Under the pieces are notes generated by a model. The model did no database searches, had not been told where the DNA came from, and saw nothing but the letters and a program-made list of their open reading frames with translations. Shown piece by piece: positions 1 through 11,270 of a DNA stretch of 64,000 bases (position 1 is its first letter; each line of letters begins with the position of its first letter). Both the position numbers and the translations under genes were made by a program. The stretch spans positions 8,556,001-8,620,000 of the forward strand of contig NZ_AP028461.1 in NCBI RefSeq assembly GCF_033097365.1, in the 5' to 3' direction. The stretch is from Actinoplanes sichuanensis (GTDB lineage Bacteria; Actinomycetota; Actinomycetes; Mycobacteriales; Micromonosporaceae).

Positions 1-209
1 GTGTACTCCGGGATGTGCATCCCGTGCAGGTAGATCTCGCCGTCCTTCTCGTGGCCGAACGCGTCGACCAGGGACGACCGGCCGGCCCGCAACGACTTCA
101 CCTCGGTGCCGGTGAGGACCATGCCGGCCTCGTAGGTGTCGAGGATGGTGTAGTCGTGGTACGCCTTCCGATTGGAGGCGACGACCTTGCGGCCCTGTTC
201 CCGTGGCAT
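1..209 (-). CDS. smpB: SsrA-binding protein SmpB (N-terminal part, cut by window edge)
   Basis: SmpB binds tmRNA (SsrA) and brings it to stalled ribosomes for trans-translation. The first about 70 residues are present, starting at an ATG (207-209 on the minus strand) with [20 protein letters not shown] and continuing through the family motif [19 protein letters not shown] and an [15 protein letters not shown] stretch. The C-terminal half lies outside the window. It sits 22 bases downstream of the M23 peptidase gene in the same orientation, so it probably belongs to the ftsEX-peptidase-smpB transcription unit common in actinobacteria. The ssrA gene, often next to smpB, is not in the window. 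Confidence 0.95.
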   Translation of the reverse strand, partial: MPREQGRKVVASNRKAYHDYTILDTYEAGMVLTGTEVKSLRAGRSSLVDAFGHEKDGEIYLHGMHIPEY

Positions 210-231
210 GAGCGAAAAGCCTACCCGGGGT

Positions 232-1461
232 TCAGCAGAGACAGCCGGGGAGGTAATTGAGCGGGTTGCGGGGCACCCCGCCGAACCTGGTCTCGAAGTG
301 CAGGTGCGCTCCGGTCGAAGCTCCTGTGCTGCCGACCCGGCCGATCACCTCGCCACGCCTGACGTAGTCGCCGACCCGCACGTAGATCCGGGACTGGTGG
401 GCGTAGCAGGTGGTGAAGCCGTACCCACTCAATCGTCCGTGGTTGATGCACGTGTACCGACCGTAACCGCCGTTCCAGTCGGCCTGGATGACCCGGCCGG
501 AGGCGGCGGCCCGGATCGGGCTGCCCGAGCCGGCCGCGAAGTCCGTACCGGCGTGCAGTTGCCAGACCCGGTAGTAGGGGTCGTAGCGGTTGCCGTAGTC
601 ACTGCTCTTCCAACCGCGGACGGGCATCAGGAGGTGCCCACCGGGATAGCGGCTGCCGACACCGCCCCGGTTCTCCCAGCCGCGGACCGACGACCGGACC
701 CGGTGCTCGGCCCGGACCGCGGCCCGATACTGGGCCAGGACCGTGGTGCGTTGGGCCTCGGCGGCCCGCAGGGCGGTCTGCCGGGCGAGCACCAGGTGGT
801 AGAGCGCCTGCCGAGCGCGGATGGCGGCCGCCTGGGCGTTCTGTGCGGCGCGGAGCTTGTCGACGGCTGATCGTTCGGCCGCCTCGGCGACACGCTTGGC
901 GGCGCCGGCCCGGTCCTGCGCGGCGCGGGCCTCCCGCCGGGCGCCGAAGAGGGTACGGACCTCCTCCTGCTCCCGGGTCTGGAGGTATTCGACGAGCCCG
1001 AGGCGGTCCAGCATGTCCTGTGGCCCGCTCGATCGGGCGAGCATGTTGAACCGGGTGAGTCGGCTGCCCATGTAGCTCGTCGCCGCGATCTCGTCGACCC
1101 GGGCCCGGGCCTGGTCGAGCCGCCCGGCCGCGACCTGGTAGTCGCCGACGACCCGCCGGTGCTCGCTGCGGGCCAGGTCGGCGTTGCGGCGAGCCAGGTC
1201 CGCCTGCACACGGGTGGCGACGACCACGCCGCGCGTGGTGGCGACCCGGTTCTGGGCGGCCGGGAAGGCGGCGGTGGCGCGGGCCAGGTTGGTCGCGGCG
1301 GTACGGGCGGCCGCGCTCGCGTTCTCCAGGAGGGCCTCGGCTCGGCGGACGGCCCGGGCCGCGTCGTCGTTGCGGTCTGCGGCGGCCGGTCGGGGTCCGG
1401 TCAGGACGGTTCCCAGGATGCCGAGGAGGCAGAGGCAGGCGGCGATCAGGCGGTACCTCAC
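232..1461 (-). CDS. Secreted coiled-coil M23 family metallopeptidase
   Basis: A predicted peptidoglycan endopeptidase acting outside the membrane. Residues 1-28 form a signal peptide (basic start, hydrophobic [16 protein letters not shown], then PAAA). Residues about 30-260 are Ala/Arg-rich with heptad character and should form a long coiled coil. The C-terminal 130 residues are a LytM/M23 domain retaining both zinc-site motifs, HAGTDF and HLHFE, so it should be catalytically active. It follows ftsE and ftsX on the same strand, an arrangement reminiscent of the FtsEX-EnvC partnership in proteobacteria; a role as the FtsEX-controlled septal hydrolase is inference. The GTG start is preceded by TAGCGT six bases upstream (1468-1473), which fits a leaderless mRNA. 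Confidence 0.9.
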   Translation of the reverse strand: MRYRLIAACLCLLGILGTVLTGPRPAAADRNDDAARAVRRAEALLENASAAARTAATNLARATAAFPAAQNRVATTRGVVVATRVQADLARRNADLARSEHRRVVGDYQVAAGRLDQARARVDEIAATSYMGSRLTRFNMLARSSGPQDMLDRLGLVEYLQTREQEEVRTLFGARREARAAQDRAGAAKRVAEAAERSAVDKLRAAQNAQAAAIRARQALYHLVLARQTALRAAEAQRTTVLAQYRAAVRAEHRVRSSVRGWENRGGVGSRYPGGHLLMPVRGWKSSDYGNRYDPYYRVWQLHAGTDFAAGSGSPIRAAASGRVIQADWNGGYGRYTCINHGRLSGYGFTTCYAHQSRIYVRVGDYVRRGEVIGRVGSTGASTGAHLHFETRFGGVPRNPLNYLPGCLC

Positions 1462-1508
1462 CGGGTCACGCTACCGCGACCAATCACCCTCAAAGCCCCA
1501 AAACGCCC

Positions 1509-1542
1509 GATGGCCGCATCCCTGTCCGGGAATGCGGCCATC
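1509..1542 (-). terminator. Rho-independent-type hairpin after ftsX
   Basis: An 11-bp perfect stem (GATGGCCGCAT pairing with ATGCGGCCATC) extended by an inner CCC/GGG lies 16 bases beyond the ftsX stop. Reading the minus strand, the stem is followed by CGTTTTGGGG, a short T tract. It separates ftsEX from the peptidase gene, which has its own leaderless-type promoter box. Confidence 0.7.
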
Positions 1543-1557
1543 GGCACGGTCAGGTCG

Positions 1558-2433
1558 TCAGACCTTCAGGTAGAAGCGCAGCGTGATCCACGCGGTGACC
1601 GCGCTGACCAGGGCGCCCACACCGGCCAACAGCGGCAGCATGAGCAGCACGTTGCCGGTGGGGATCGGGGTGAGGATCGTGGTGAGCGCCTGGAGCTTGT
1701 TGTCCAGCAGGACCACCTTGGCGATGAAGAGCGCCACGAAGCCCAGGATCGCGCCGATCAGACCGGCGACCACCGCCTCCAGCACGAACGGCGCCTGGAT
1801 GAACCAGTTCGATGCGCCGACGAGCTTCATCACCGCGACCTCACGGCGCTTGCTGTAGGCCGCCACCTGGATGGTGTTACCCACGAGGAGCAAGGCGGCC
1901 ACCGCCATGAAGCCCGCGACGATCAGCGCCGCCAGCTGGATCGAGTTGAAGATGTCGAAGACCTCTTCAAGGATGTCACTCTGGTCGATGATCTGCCGGA
2001 TCCCGGGCATGCCCTCGAGGCCCTTGGCGAAGTCCTTGTACTGCTCCGGGTTCTTCAGCGTCACCCGGTACGACTCCGGCAGACTGTCCGCGTTGATCGC
2101 GTTGACGAAGTCCGGCGAGTCGGCCCAGAGCTGCTGGAAGCGCTTGAGCGCGTCTTCCTTGGTCTCGTAGGTCTTGTCCTTGACGAGGTCACTACCGGTG
2201 ATGGCCTGTTCGATGGTGGCCTTCTGACCGTCGGTGATGTCCTCGGTCAGGAAGATCGAAACCTGGATGTTCCCGTAGTAGTAGTCCTTCATCTGGTCGA
2301 CCTGCATGTACAGCAGCACACTGGCGCCCAGCATGCTCAACGAGACGGCCATGGTGATGATCATGGCGACCGTCATCGTGACGTTTCGCCACAGGCCCAC
2401 CAGGACCTCGTTGAGTACGTACTTCACGCGCAT
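1558..2433 (-). CDS. ftsX: Cell division protein FtsX
   Basis: Membrane subunit of the FtsEX ABC-type complex that transmits ATP hydrolysis to periplasmic cell wall hydrolases at the septum. The protein is 291 residues, close to the actinobacterial family length. It starts MRVKYVLNEVLVGLWRNVTM, has one transmembrane helix at about 20-42, a large extracytoplasmic domain (about 43-165), then three further helices in the FtsX/permease domain (about 170-290). The ftsE gene lies 66 bases upstream in the same orientation. The downstream neighbour is a coiled-coil M23 peptidase that may be its effector. Confidence 0.95.
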   Translation of the reverse strand: MRVKYVLNEVLVGLWRNVTMTVAMIITMAVSLSMLGASVLLYMQVDQMKDYYYGNIQVSIFLTEDITDGQKATIEQAITGSDLVKDKTYETKEDALKRFQQLWADSPDFVNAINADSLPESYRVTLKNPEQYKDFAKGLEGMPGIRQIIDQSDILEEVFDIFNSIQLAALIVAGFMAVAALLLVGNTIQVAAYSKRREVAVMKLVGASNWFIQAPFVLEAVVAGLIGAILGFVALFIAKVVLLDNKLQALTTILTPIPTGNVLLMLPLLAGVGALVSAVTAWITLRFYLKV

Positions 2434-2499
2434 CGGGGGGATCCTTCCAGGACTCCGCGTGTCACAGCTTCAGCGTTCGTTACGGGGGCGGAGCCGGGA

Positions 2500-3180
2500 C
2501 TAGCCGTAGACACCGCGCGCCTGGTCACGGACGATCCGTCCGCTCTCGATCTCGATAACCCGGCGGCGCATCTGGTTAACGATGTTGGAGTCGTGCGTGA
2601 CCATCACGACCGTGGTGCCGGTGCGGTTGATCCGGTCCAGCAGTCGCATGATCTCGATGGAGGTGTCCGGGTCCAGGTTACCCGTGGGCTCGTCGGCCAG
2701 CAGAATCAGCGGGCGGTTGACGAAGGCCCGGGCCACCGCGACACGCTGCTGCTCACCACCGGAGAGCTCGTGCGGGTACCGGTGCTCCTTGCCACCCAGA
2801 CCGACCAGCTCGAGAACCTCGGGCACGACGCGGCGGGCGACGGCCTTGGTCTTGCCGATCACTTCAAGGGCGAAGGCCACGTTCTCGTACGCCGTACGGT
2901 TCGGCAGGAGCCGGAAGTCCTGGAACACGCAGCCGATCGAGCGCCGGAAGTGGGGGACCTTCCAGGACCGGAGAGTGGTCACATCCTTCTGGTTCACCAC
3001 CACTTTGCCGCTGGTCGGAGAGACCTCGTGCAGCAGCAGCTTGATGATCGTCGACTTGCCGGAACCGGAGGGACCGATGAAGAAGACGAACTCACCCTTC
3101 TCGATACCGACGCTGACATTGTCCAGCGACGGCCGAGACCCCTTCGGATACGTCTTCGTCACGTTCTCGAGCTGAATCAC
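2500..3180 (-). CDS. ftsE: Cell division ATP-binding protein FtsE
   Basis: Cytoplasmic ABC ATPase that drives FtsX. Visible motifs are Walker A (GPSGSGKST), Q-loop region, ABC signature ([14 protein letters not shown]), Walker B ([14 protein letters not shown]) and the switch histidine (VMVTHD). I chose the GTG at 3178-3180 because the protein then begins [15 protein letters not shown] like its relatives and is 226 residues long, and because TAGACT lies eight bases before it (3189-3194), fitting a leaderless start. A TTG at 3216 would add 12 residues with no family support. Forms an operon with ftsX. Confidence 0.95.
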   Translation of the reverse strand: MIQLENVTKTYPKGSRPSLDNVSVGIEKGEFVFFIGPSGSGKSTIIKLLLHEVSPTSGKVVVNQKDVTTLRSWKVPHFRRSIGCVFQDFRLLPNRTAYENVAFALEVIGKTKAVARRVVPEVLELVGLGGKEHRYPHELSGGEQQRVAVARAFVNRPLILLADEPTGNLDPDTSIEIMRLLDRINRTGTTVVMVTHDSNIVNQMRRRVIEIESGRIVRDQARGVYG

Positions 3181-3268
3181 GGGACTGGAGTCTACGCGGT
3201 GTAACGAAATCGCCAAGCCCGCCGGGGCCGGGAATATTCACGAGCTGCGGTAACGGCACATTCGACCA

Positions 3269-3302
3269 CAACCCGGCCTGACTCACCGTTCAGGTCGGGT
3301 TG
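3269..3302 (-). terminator. Hairpin between prfB and ftsE
   Basis: CAACCCG pairs with CGGGTTG and, inside, CTGA with TCAG, separated by an 8-base loop; one position is mismatched in the minus-strand RNA. It lies 19 bases past the prfB stop, so it probably ends prfB transcription. There is no clear T tract, so it may act weakly. Confidence 0.5.
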
Positions 3303-3320
3303 CGCTCCGTCACCGTCGAA

Positions 3321-4433
3321 TCAGCCCGCGAGCTGGTTCTGCTTGCGCCAACGGATGCCGGCCTCGATGAACCCGTCCACATCGCCGTCGAACACCGACG
3401 AAGGGTTACCGGTCTCGAACTCAGTGCGCAGATCCTTCACCATCTGGTACGGGTGGAGGACGTACGAACGCATCTGGTCGCCCCACGATCCGGTGGTGTC
3501 CTGTCGAAGATCGGCCATCTTCGCCGCCTCCTCCTGGCGCTTCCGCTCCAGAAGCCGGGCCTGGAGCACCCGCAGGGCGGCCGCCTTGTTCTGCAGCTGC
3601 GACTTCTCGTTCTGACACGACGCCACGATGCCGGTCGGGATGTGGGTCAGCCGGACCGCCGAGTCGGTGGTGTTGACGCTCTGCCCACCCGGCCCGGAGG
3701 AGCGGTAGACGTCGGTCCGGATCTCGTTCTCCGGAATGTCGATGCTGTCGGTCTGCTCGACCACCGGCATCACCTCGACACTGGCGAAGCTGGTCTGGCG
3801 GCGGCCCTGGTTGTCGAACGGGCTGATCCGGACCAGTCGGTGGGTGCCCGACTCGACGCCGAGGGTGCCGTAGGCGTACGGCACCTTGACGGTGAACGTC
3901 GCCGACTTGAGGCCGGCCTCCTCCGCGTAGGAGGTGTCGTAGACCTCGGTCGGGTAGCCGTGCCGCTCGGCCCAGCGCAGGTACATCCGCATCAGCATCT
4001 CGGCGAAGTCGGCGGCGTCCACGCCGCCCGCTCCGGCCCGGATGGCGACGAGGGCCTCCCGGGAGTCGTACTCCCCGGAGAGAAGGGTGCGGACCTCCAT
4101 CTCGTCGACCGCCTTGGTCAACGTGGTGAGCTCCTCACCGACCTCGTCGATCGAGCCGGCGTCACCCTCGGCCTCGGCGAGCTCGAGGAGGACCCCGGCG
4201 TCGTCGAGGCGGGAGCGCAGGCGCTCCAGCTTGGAGATCTCACCGGAGACGTACGCGAGACGGCTGTTGACCTCCTGCGCACGCGCCTGGTCGTCCCAGA
4301 GGTCCGGGGCGGAGGCCTGCTCCTCGAGGTCCGCCTTGTCCCGGCGCAGCTTGTCGACGTCCAGGACGTTCTCGATGTTGCGCAGGGTCGCGTCGAGGGC
4401 CTTCAGTTGCTCGGGAAAGTCGGCAGCGGTCAC
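3321..4433 (-). CDS. prfB: Peptide chain release factor 2
   Basis: RF2 recognises UGA and UAA stop codons and triggers peptide release. The 370-residue product carries the SPF anticodon-like tripeptide ([12 protein letters not shown]) and the catalytic GGQ loop ([19 protein letters not shown]). The GTG at 4431-4433 gives [14 protein letters not shown] as the start and has TAGTCT eight bases upstream (4442-4447), typical of leaderless starts here. The reading frame is continuous: no internal UGA or programmed +1 frameshift site, unlike Escherichia coli prfB. It is upstream of ftsE on the same strand, the usual actinobacterial order. Confidence 0.96.
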   Translation of the reverse strand: MTAADFPEQLKALDATLRNIENVLDVDKLRRDKADLEEQASAPDLWDDQARAQEVNSRLAYVSGEISKLERLRSRLDDAGVLLELAEAEGDAGSIDEVGEELTTLTKAVDEMEVRTLLSGEYDSREALVAIRAGAGGVDAADFAEMLMRMYLRWAERHGYPTEVYDTSYAEEAGLKSATFTVKVPYAYGTLGVESGTHRLVRISPFDNQGRRQTSFASVEVMPVVEQTDSIDIPENEIRTDVYRSSGPGGQSVNTTDSAVRLTHIPTGIVASCQNEKSQLQNKAAALRVLQARLLERKRQEEAAKMADLRQDTTGSWGDQMRSYVLHPYQMVKDLRTEFETGNPSSVFDGDVDGFIEAGIRWRKQNQLAG

Positions 4434-4452
4434 GACACTCAAGACTACGCCG

Positions 4453-4474
4453 CCCGGCCAGATTGCTGGCCGGG
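4453..4474 (-). terminator. Hairpin between padR-type gene and prfB
   Basis: A 9-bp perfect stem CCCGGCCAG/CTGGCCGGG with a 4-base loop lies 9 bases past the stop of the PadR-type gene and just upstream of the prfB promoter box. No T tract follows. Confidence 0.45.
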
Positions 4475-4483
4475 GCGGTCCGT

Positions 4484-4999
4484 TCAACTCGTCGGAGCGG
4501 CTTTGAGCCAGGTGAGAGCGGCCTTGTGATAGGCGACCGCGAACTCCAGCGCCGCCGCGCCGAACGGGTCGCCGTTCTTCTTGGCCTCCTTGGCCTGTTC
4601 TTTCGCCATCGTCATGGCCTCCGAGTGGTACTGGTTGGCATTGCTGTAGAGCGTCTGCAACTGGTCGCCGCTGTGCTGCTGGCCGAAGGCGACCCGCAGC
4701 GCGACCGGGTTGCGCAGCGCGTCCCGGCCCGGCGACTCGGCGAGCCACCGAGTGAAGGCACGCTTGCCGGACGCGGTGATGGCGTAGGGCTGACTTGATC
4801 GAGGGCCCGGCTTTCCGAGGCGGACGTACCCCATTTCGGCCAGTACGGGTAGTTCGCGGTAGACCTGGCTCCGCGTCATCGACCAATAGGGCCCGAGGCG
4901 GCGTTCGGCAGCCGCCATCAGCTGACCACCGGTCATCGCCCCCTCATGGAGGAGGCCGAGAAGGGCAGCCGCCGTCGGATTGATTTGGAAGTCGGGCAT
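4484..4999 (-). CDS. PadR family transcriptional regulator
   Basis: A 171-residue cytoplasmic DNA-binding protein. The N-terminal winged helix-turn-helix is the PadR type: [20 protein letters not shown], then [20 protein letters not shown] and a wing ending [11 protein letters not shown]. The C-terminal part (about 95-171) is helical and rich in Ala, Lys and Glu, as expected for the PadR dimerisation region. Start chosen at the ATG of MPDFQIN, since upstream in-frame sequence lacks family similarity. Its ligand and targets are unknown; it is divergent from the membrane protein at 5443, an obvious candidate target. Confidence 0.88.
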   Translation of the reverse strand: MPDFQINPTAAALLGLLHEGAMTGGQLMAAAERRLGPYWSMTRSQVYRELPVLAEMGYVRLGKPGPRSSQPYAITASGKRAFTRWLAESPGRDALRNPVALRVAFGQQHSGDQLQTLYSNANQYHSEAMTMAKEQAKEAKKNGDPFGAAALEFAVAYHKAALTWLKAAPTS

Positions 5000-5442
5000 G
5001 CCTAATAAGCTGCCACTTTGTCGCGCCCCCGTCCAGGATTTAGCCCGATCCGTCCAGTTTGCGCCTCCACAAACGACTGTCCCGCACAGACAGTCCGACA
5101 ACGAGCGTGCGGATCGGGCGTTTCGGCCATGAAAACCGCGTTGACCAGGTAATATGGCGCAGATAAACGGTCACACGAACCGTTGCGGGCAGGAACTACG
5201 CGAAACCCCGCGATTCGCCATGCAAAACCAGACAATCAGCGCTTACCGCCCATCGTCTCCTCATGTGCGAATTGCGTCGGCCCTCCCCGGTCGTCGTCGG
5301 GCCGCTCCGAGCCCCTCTACGGGCCGTTCCGGCTCCTGCCGGGGCCGTCGCCGGGACGCCCTTCCGCCCGCGACCGTCCATCGTCGCACCTCACCGGACG
5401 GCCGGTCGGGCCTTCGCAGGTACGCCGGTTACCCTGAGCCCC
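5000..5442. other. Intergenic region with AACGGT-N7-ACCGTT inverted repeat
   Basis: A 443-base divergent spacer with no credible gene. It contains an inverted repeat AACGGT-CACACGA-ACCGTT at 5166-5184 close to an AT-rich TAATAT element at 5152-5157, and the TACCCT box at 5430-5435 seven bases before the start of the downstream membrane protein. The repeat may be a regulator site, for instance for the divergent PadR protein, but this is a guess; it does not match the usual ATGT-N8-ACAT PadR operator. Confidence 0.4.
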
Positions 5443-6465
5443 ATGACAGACCGCCAGACCGCCCCCGAGACCGTCGAGGAGTCCCGGCTCACCGCGGCGC
5501 TGCTCGCGGTCGCCGCCGTGGGGTGGACCGCCGCGATGCTCTGGTCGGCCCGGGCCAGCATCACCAGCCGGGCGGATGCCGCGATGGAGGTGACCTCCAC
5601 GGCGTACGCGTTGCCCGGTGCGGTCTCCGCCGACCTGGTCGCCGGCGCGGCGGTGGCGCTGCTCGTGCTCACCCTGATCAGCGGACGGTGGGCGCTCGGG
5701 GCGACCGCCCGGTTCGCCGTGGCCACCGGATCCGGGCTCCTGGTCGGTGTGCTCAGCGCGATCCCGATCATCACGATCAACACGCTCGGCACGATCTACG
5801 CGGCGGTCGGCGGCACCGTGGCGGCGGCGGCGACCATCGGCGGCGCGTTCGCCGGACTGCGGATCCCCCGGGTGATCTCGGCGTCCGCGGCGGCCGCGGT
5901 CGGTGTCTTCCTGATCGGATTCGTGCTCAACCTCTTCCAGGAGCCGGTGCTCAGCGCTTTCGGCGCCGGTGACACCGAGTCGTCGGCCAACGCGGCACAG
6001 TGGTTCTCCTACAGTCAGGCGGCCCTCAGCGGGCTGGCCGCCGGGCTCATCGCCTACCTGCTGCTGCGCCGGGCCGGCACCGGGGTCCGTTGGCCGCTGT
6101 ACGCGTTGGCCGGCGCCGGGCCGGGCCTGCTGCTGGTGATCGGCGAGCTGCTGTCACGGACCGCCGGGGCGAAGGTGCTGGAGCTGGCCGGCAAGGTCAG
6201 CGAGCTGGAGCAGACGGTCCAGGAGCTGCTCAGCACCGCCCGGCTCAACAACGCGCTGATCGTGCTCTTCGCCGGCGCTCTGACCGCGATCTTCGCGGTC
6301 GGCCGGACCCTGGGGTCACCGGCCGACGAGCCCGAGACCGACGACGCGACCTCCCCGGCGACCAGCGCGCCGCGGACCGCCGCCGAGGACACTGCCGACG
6401 AGGCCGAAGAGGAGACTCAGAGCAGCTCGTCGAGCTCGGAGACGGCGTACCACTCCAACTCGTGA
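5443..6465 (+). CDS. Polytopic membrane protein, unknown function
   Basis: A 340-residue integral membrane protein that I do not recognise beyond its architecture. Hydrophobic segments at about 15-37, 60-85, 92-150 (two or three helices, including [15 protein letters not shown]), 152-170, 190-210, 218-240 and 282-302 suggest seven or eight helices. A predicted coiled stretch ([20 protein letters not shown]) precedes the last helix. The C-terminal 40 residues are acidic and Ser/Thr-rich and end in the cytoplasm or as a disordered tail. The ATG at 5443 is preceded seven bases upstream by TACCCT, a leaderless-type promoter box. Its 3' end overlaps the convergent DUF6912 gene by 49 bases. Confidence 0.8.
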   Translation: MTDRQTAPETVEESRLTAALLAVAAVGWTAAMLWSARASITSRADAAMEVTSTAYALPGAVSADLVAGAAVALLVLTLISGRWALGATARFAVATGSGLLVGVLSAIPIITINTLGTIYAAVGGTVAAAATIGGAFAGLRIPRVISASAAAAVGVFLIGFVLNLFQEPVLSAFGAGDTESSANAAQWFSYSQAALSGLAAGLIAYLLLRRAGTGVRWPLYALAGAGPGLLLVIGELLSRTAGAKVLELAGKVSELEQTVQELLSTARLNNALIVLFAGALTAIFAVGRTLGSPADEPETDDATSPATSAPRTAAEDTADEAEEETQSSSSSSETAYHSNS

Positions 6466-6926
6466 TCCTCGGCACCGTCGACGGTGAACTGGGCGTCCGG
6501 GTCGCCGGCCAGGGCCTCCTCGACCACCTCGGCGGCCTCCCCGATCGCCTCCTCGGCGTCGGTGCTGTCGACGTGGATGCTGGCCAGCTCGGACAGGCGC
6601 ACCGCCTGCGGCAGGCGCACGGTGCTCGACCCGAGCTCGGTGTCCTCCCGGATCAGGCCGGACGCCGGCACGTCGGCCGACACCACCACTCGCCGGCGAG
6701 GTGCGGACGAGTCGTGCCGTAGCAGTTGCAGGGCGCCCTGAGCGGCCCGGGTGAAGGCGACGTACTCCAGCTCCTCCTCGTCGCCCTCCGCATACCACTC
6801 CCGGAGGCCGGGAGTCACCGCGTGCGCGATCGTCGCCTGGTCGCCGAGCTGCCCGTCGGCCCGCAATGCGGCGAGCATCGGCAGCGTGGCCGGCACGTAA
6901 ACCCGGACCAGATCGGTGATCGGCAC
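6417..6926 (-). CDS. DUF6912 family protein
   Basis: A 169-residue soluble protein beginning [18 protein letters not shown], matching my recollection of the actinobacterial DUF6912 family, whose function is unknown. No catalytic motif or signal peptide is visible. It is acidic toward the C-terminus ([17 protein letters not shown]). The GTG start at 6924-6926 is set by a strong ribosome binding site (AGGAGGAAG) immediately upstream. The gene converges on and overlaps the membrane protein gene by 49 bases, so transcription of the two may interfere. Confidence 0.75.
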   Translation of the reverse strand: MPITDLVRVYVPATLPMLAALRADGQLGDQATIAHAVTPGLREWYAEGDEEELEYVAFTRAAQGALQLLRHDSSAPRRRVVVSADVPASGLIREDTELGSSTVRLPQAVRLSELASIHVDSTDAEEAIGEAAEVVEEALAGDPDAQFTVDGAEDHELEWYAVSELDELL

Positions 6927-7153
6927 GTCTTCCTCCTGCACGCGGCGCGTTCTGCGGTCCCGGACAGTACACCGTCCACACGGTTCGCCGAGTGCCCCAT
7001 TCCACCAGGCGTCTCCGGATCGAGGCGGCACGGGGCCGGCCGACACCCCGGCGATCAACGATCAGGTCGAGGACGCCGCGGCGAACCGGCCACCACTCCG
7101 GCGCCCGGGAGCGGCCCGAAGGCGATGCGGCGGGGTGCACCGGACGAGCGGCC

Positions 7154-7173
7154 GGTGGCAAACGGTGGCAAAC
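7154..7173 (+). promoter_or_regulatory. Tandem 10-bp direct repeat, putative BldC-like operator (site 1)
   Basis: Two perfect head-to-tail copies of GGTGGCAAAC, 24 bases before the start of the MerR/BldC-like gene. A -10-like CAGGCT follows at 7175-7180, placing the repeats in the -35 region. BldC binds direct repeats of about one helical turn as head-to-tail multimers, so autoregulation by the adjacent protein is plausible. Confidence 0.55.
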
Positions 7174-7197
7174 TCAGGCTGTCGATGGGAGAACACC

Positions 7198-7428
7198 GTG
7201 ACCGAGCCACGTTTCCTGCTGCTGTCCGACGTGGCGGCCGAGCTCAACGTCTCGGATTCGCAGGTCTATCACATGGTCCGGGGCGGCGAGCTGCCCGCGA
7301 TCAAGATCGGCGGCCGTGGTCAGTGGCGGGTCGAGCGCGCCAAGCTGGAGGAATACATCGCGGGCAAGTATGCCGAGACCGCCGCGTGGGTCCGCGACAA
7401 CCCACTCTCCGAGCGCGAGGCGGATTGA
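7198..7428 (+). CDS. Small MerR/BldC-like (excisionase-type HTH) DNA-binding protein
   Basis: A 76-residue protein made almost entirely of one HTH_17/excisionase-type winged helix: LLSDVAAELNVSDSQVYHMV, then GELPAIKIGGRGQWRVERAK and a C-terminal helix. This fold is shared with BldC and other single-domain MerR relatives in actinobacteria, where they act as transcription factors, not phage excisionases; no phage genes are nearby. The GTG at 7198 follows GGGAGA with good spacing; an ATG at 7185 would add four residues. Pairs of GGCAAAC-containing direct repeats lie on both sides of the gene (7154-7173 and 7514-7533). Confidence 0.85.
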   Translation: MTEPRFLLLSDVAAELNVSDSQVYHMVRGGELPAIKIGGRGQWRVERAKLEEYIAGKYAETAAWVRDNPLSEREAD

Positions 7429-7513
7429 CCTGCACGGCGGCTTTTGTTCCTCTTACCGATCGATGAGTGGCGCTTGCCGCAACCACCGCGACTGAGCAAG
7501 ACTCGACGCTATC

Positions 7514-7533
7514 GAAGGCAAACGGAGGCAAAC
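7514..7533 (+). promoter_or_regulatory. Tandem 10-bp direct repeat, putative BldC-like operator (site 2)
   Basis: GAAGGCAAAC followed directly by GGAGGCAAAC, the same GGCAAAC core at the same 10-base period as site 1 at 7154-7173. It lies just upstream of the Rv3235-family gene and overlaps its GGAGG motif, so a bound protein could block both transcription and ribosome access. Confidence 0.5.
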
Positions 7534-7552
7534 GCAAGAATTGGCGGTGGTG

Positions 7553-8107
7553 ATGCGCTCGACGGCCGAGTTGGCGCCCACCGGGTCTCGGGCGACGATC
7601 CGCCTGCGCCCGGTTCCCCGGTATGAACCCCCGTTCGACGACGAGGCCACGCCACAGGTCTGGACGTCGTCGCGGCAACTGACTCTGGAGTGGCCGGCCG
7701 ACGGCCCACCGACGTCGCCACCGGCGGTGATCGAGCCACCAGCCGTCGTCGGAGCCTCCGGGGACGCGAAGCTCGCCGTCCGCCGATTCGTCCGGCTCTG
7801 CGTCGAGGTCCTCAACGGATTCCGGCCCGCCGCCCACCTGCGGCGGCTCGCGCTGCCGTCACACGCGGCCGATGTGGTCGCCCAGGGCCTGGCCGGGGCA
7901 CGCCGGGCGGCCGATCTGCGCCGGGCTCGTCCCCCGGCGGCCCGGCGCCCGCCGGTGGGCGTGCTCAAGGTGGTGCTCTGCGAGCCCCGGACCGGCGCGA
8001 TCGAGGCAGCGGTCACTCTGATCACCGGCGACCGGACCTGGGCGATGGCGTTCCGCCTGGAGTTGCACCAGCAGTCCTGGTCCGCGACCGCCCTCCTGAT
8101 CATCTGA
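7553..8107 (+). CDS. Rv3235 family protein (DUF6459-like)
   Basis: A protein of about 184 residues, unknown in function. After a Pro-rich N-terminal region (IRLRPVPRYEPPFDDEA) comes the conserved C-terminal half with AVRRFVRLCVEVLNGFRPAAHLRRL and a final segment (RTWAMAFRLELHQQSWSATALLII) typical of the Rv3235 family found beside secA in actinobacteria. The start is uncertain: the ATG at 7553 is used, but a TTG at 7541 sits closer to GGAGG at 7524-7528. It converges on secA across a strong hairpin. Confidence 0.75.
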   Translation: MRSTAELAPTGSRATIRLRPVPRYEPPFDDEATPQVWTSSRQLTLEWPADGPPTSPPAVIEPPAVVGASGDAKLAVRRFVRLCVEVLNGFRPAAHLRRLALPSHAADVVAQGLAGARRAADLRRARPPAARRPPVGVLKVVLCEPRTGAIEAAVTLITGDRTWAMAFRLELHQQSWSATALLII

Positions 8108-8128
8108 CGGATCCCGCCCACATGACGA

Positions 8129-8173
8129 ACGGCCCGTGTGGTCCCTGCCGAGGCAGAGGACCACACGGGCCGT
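8129..8173. terminator. Bidirectional terminator between Rv3235-family gene and secA
   Basis: A 16-bp perfect stem, ACGGCCCGTGTGGTCC with its complement, closes a loop that itself pairs (CTGCC/GGCAG). It lies between two convergent stop codons, so it can serve both directions. Confidence 0.8.
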
Positions 8174-8187
8174 CTCACTTAACGAGG

Positions 8188-11085
<2,898 letters not shown>

Positions 11086-11270
11086 GGGTCAACGCTCCCC
11101 TAGACAGTCTGCCGAACCATCGTAGGCACCTTCACCCGGCACCTGTGACCCTGGCCTCCAGTGAAACTCGCAAACAGGGCGAAAGATTCCATGAAGTTCG
11201 CTGACAGCGCAGTCGCCGACCCGTCGGAAACGTGTTTGGCGGCCGGGCGCGTCCCGGAGAGGATGGCCAT

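Noticed and set aside
1159..3204. Long plus-strand frame opposite ftsX and ftsE
   Set aside because: Shadow of real genes on the other strand; composition is rich in His, Arg, Asp and Val as typical of antisense frames.
3181..3216. Longer FtsE start at TTG 3216
   Set aside because: Adds 12 residues unlike any FtsE; the GTG at 3180 matches the family start and has a promoter box at leaderless spacing.
7198..7428. Phage excisionase
   Set aside because: The HTH_17 fold is shared with BldC-like regulators, and there is no integrase, attachment site or phage gene nearby.
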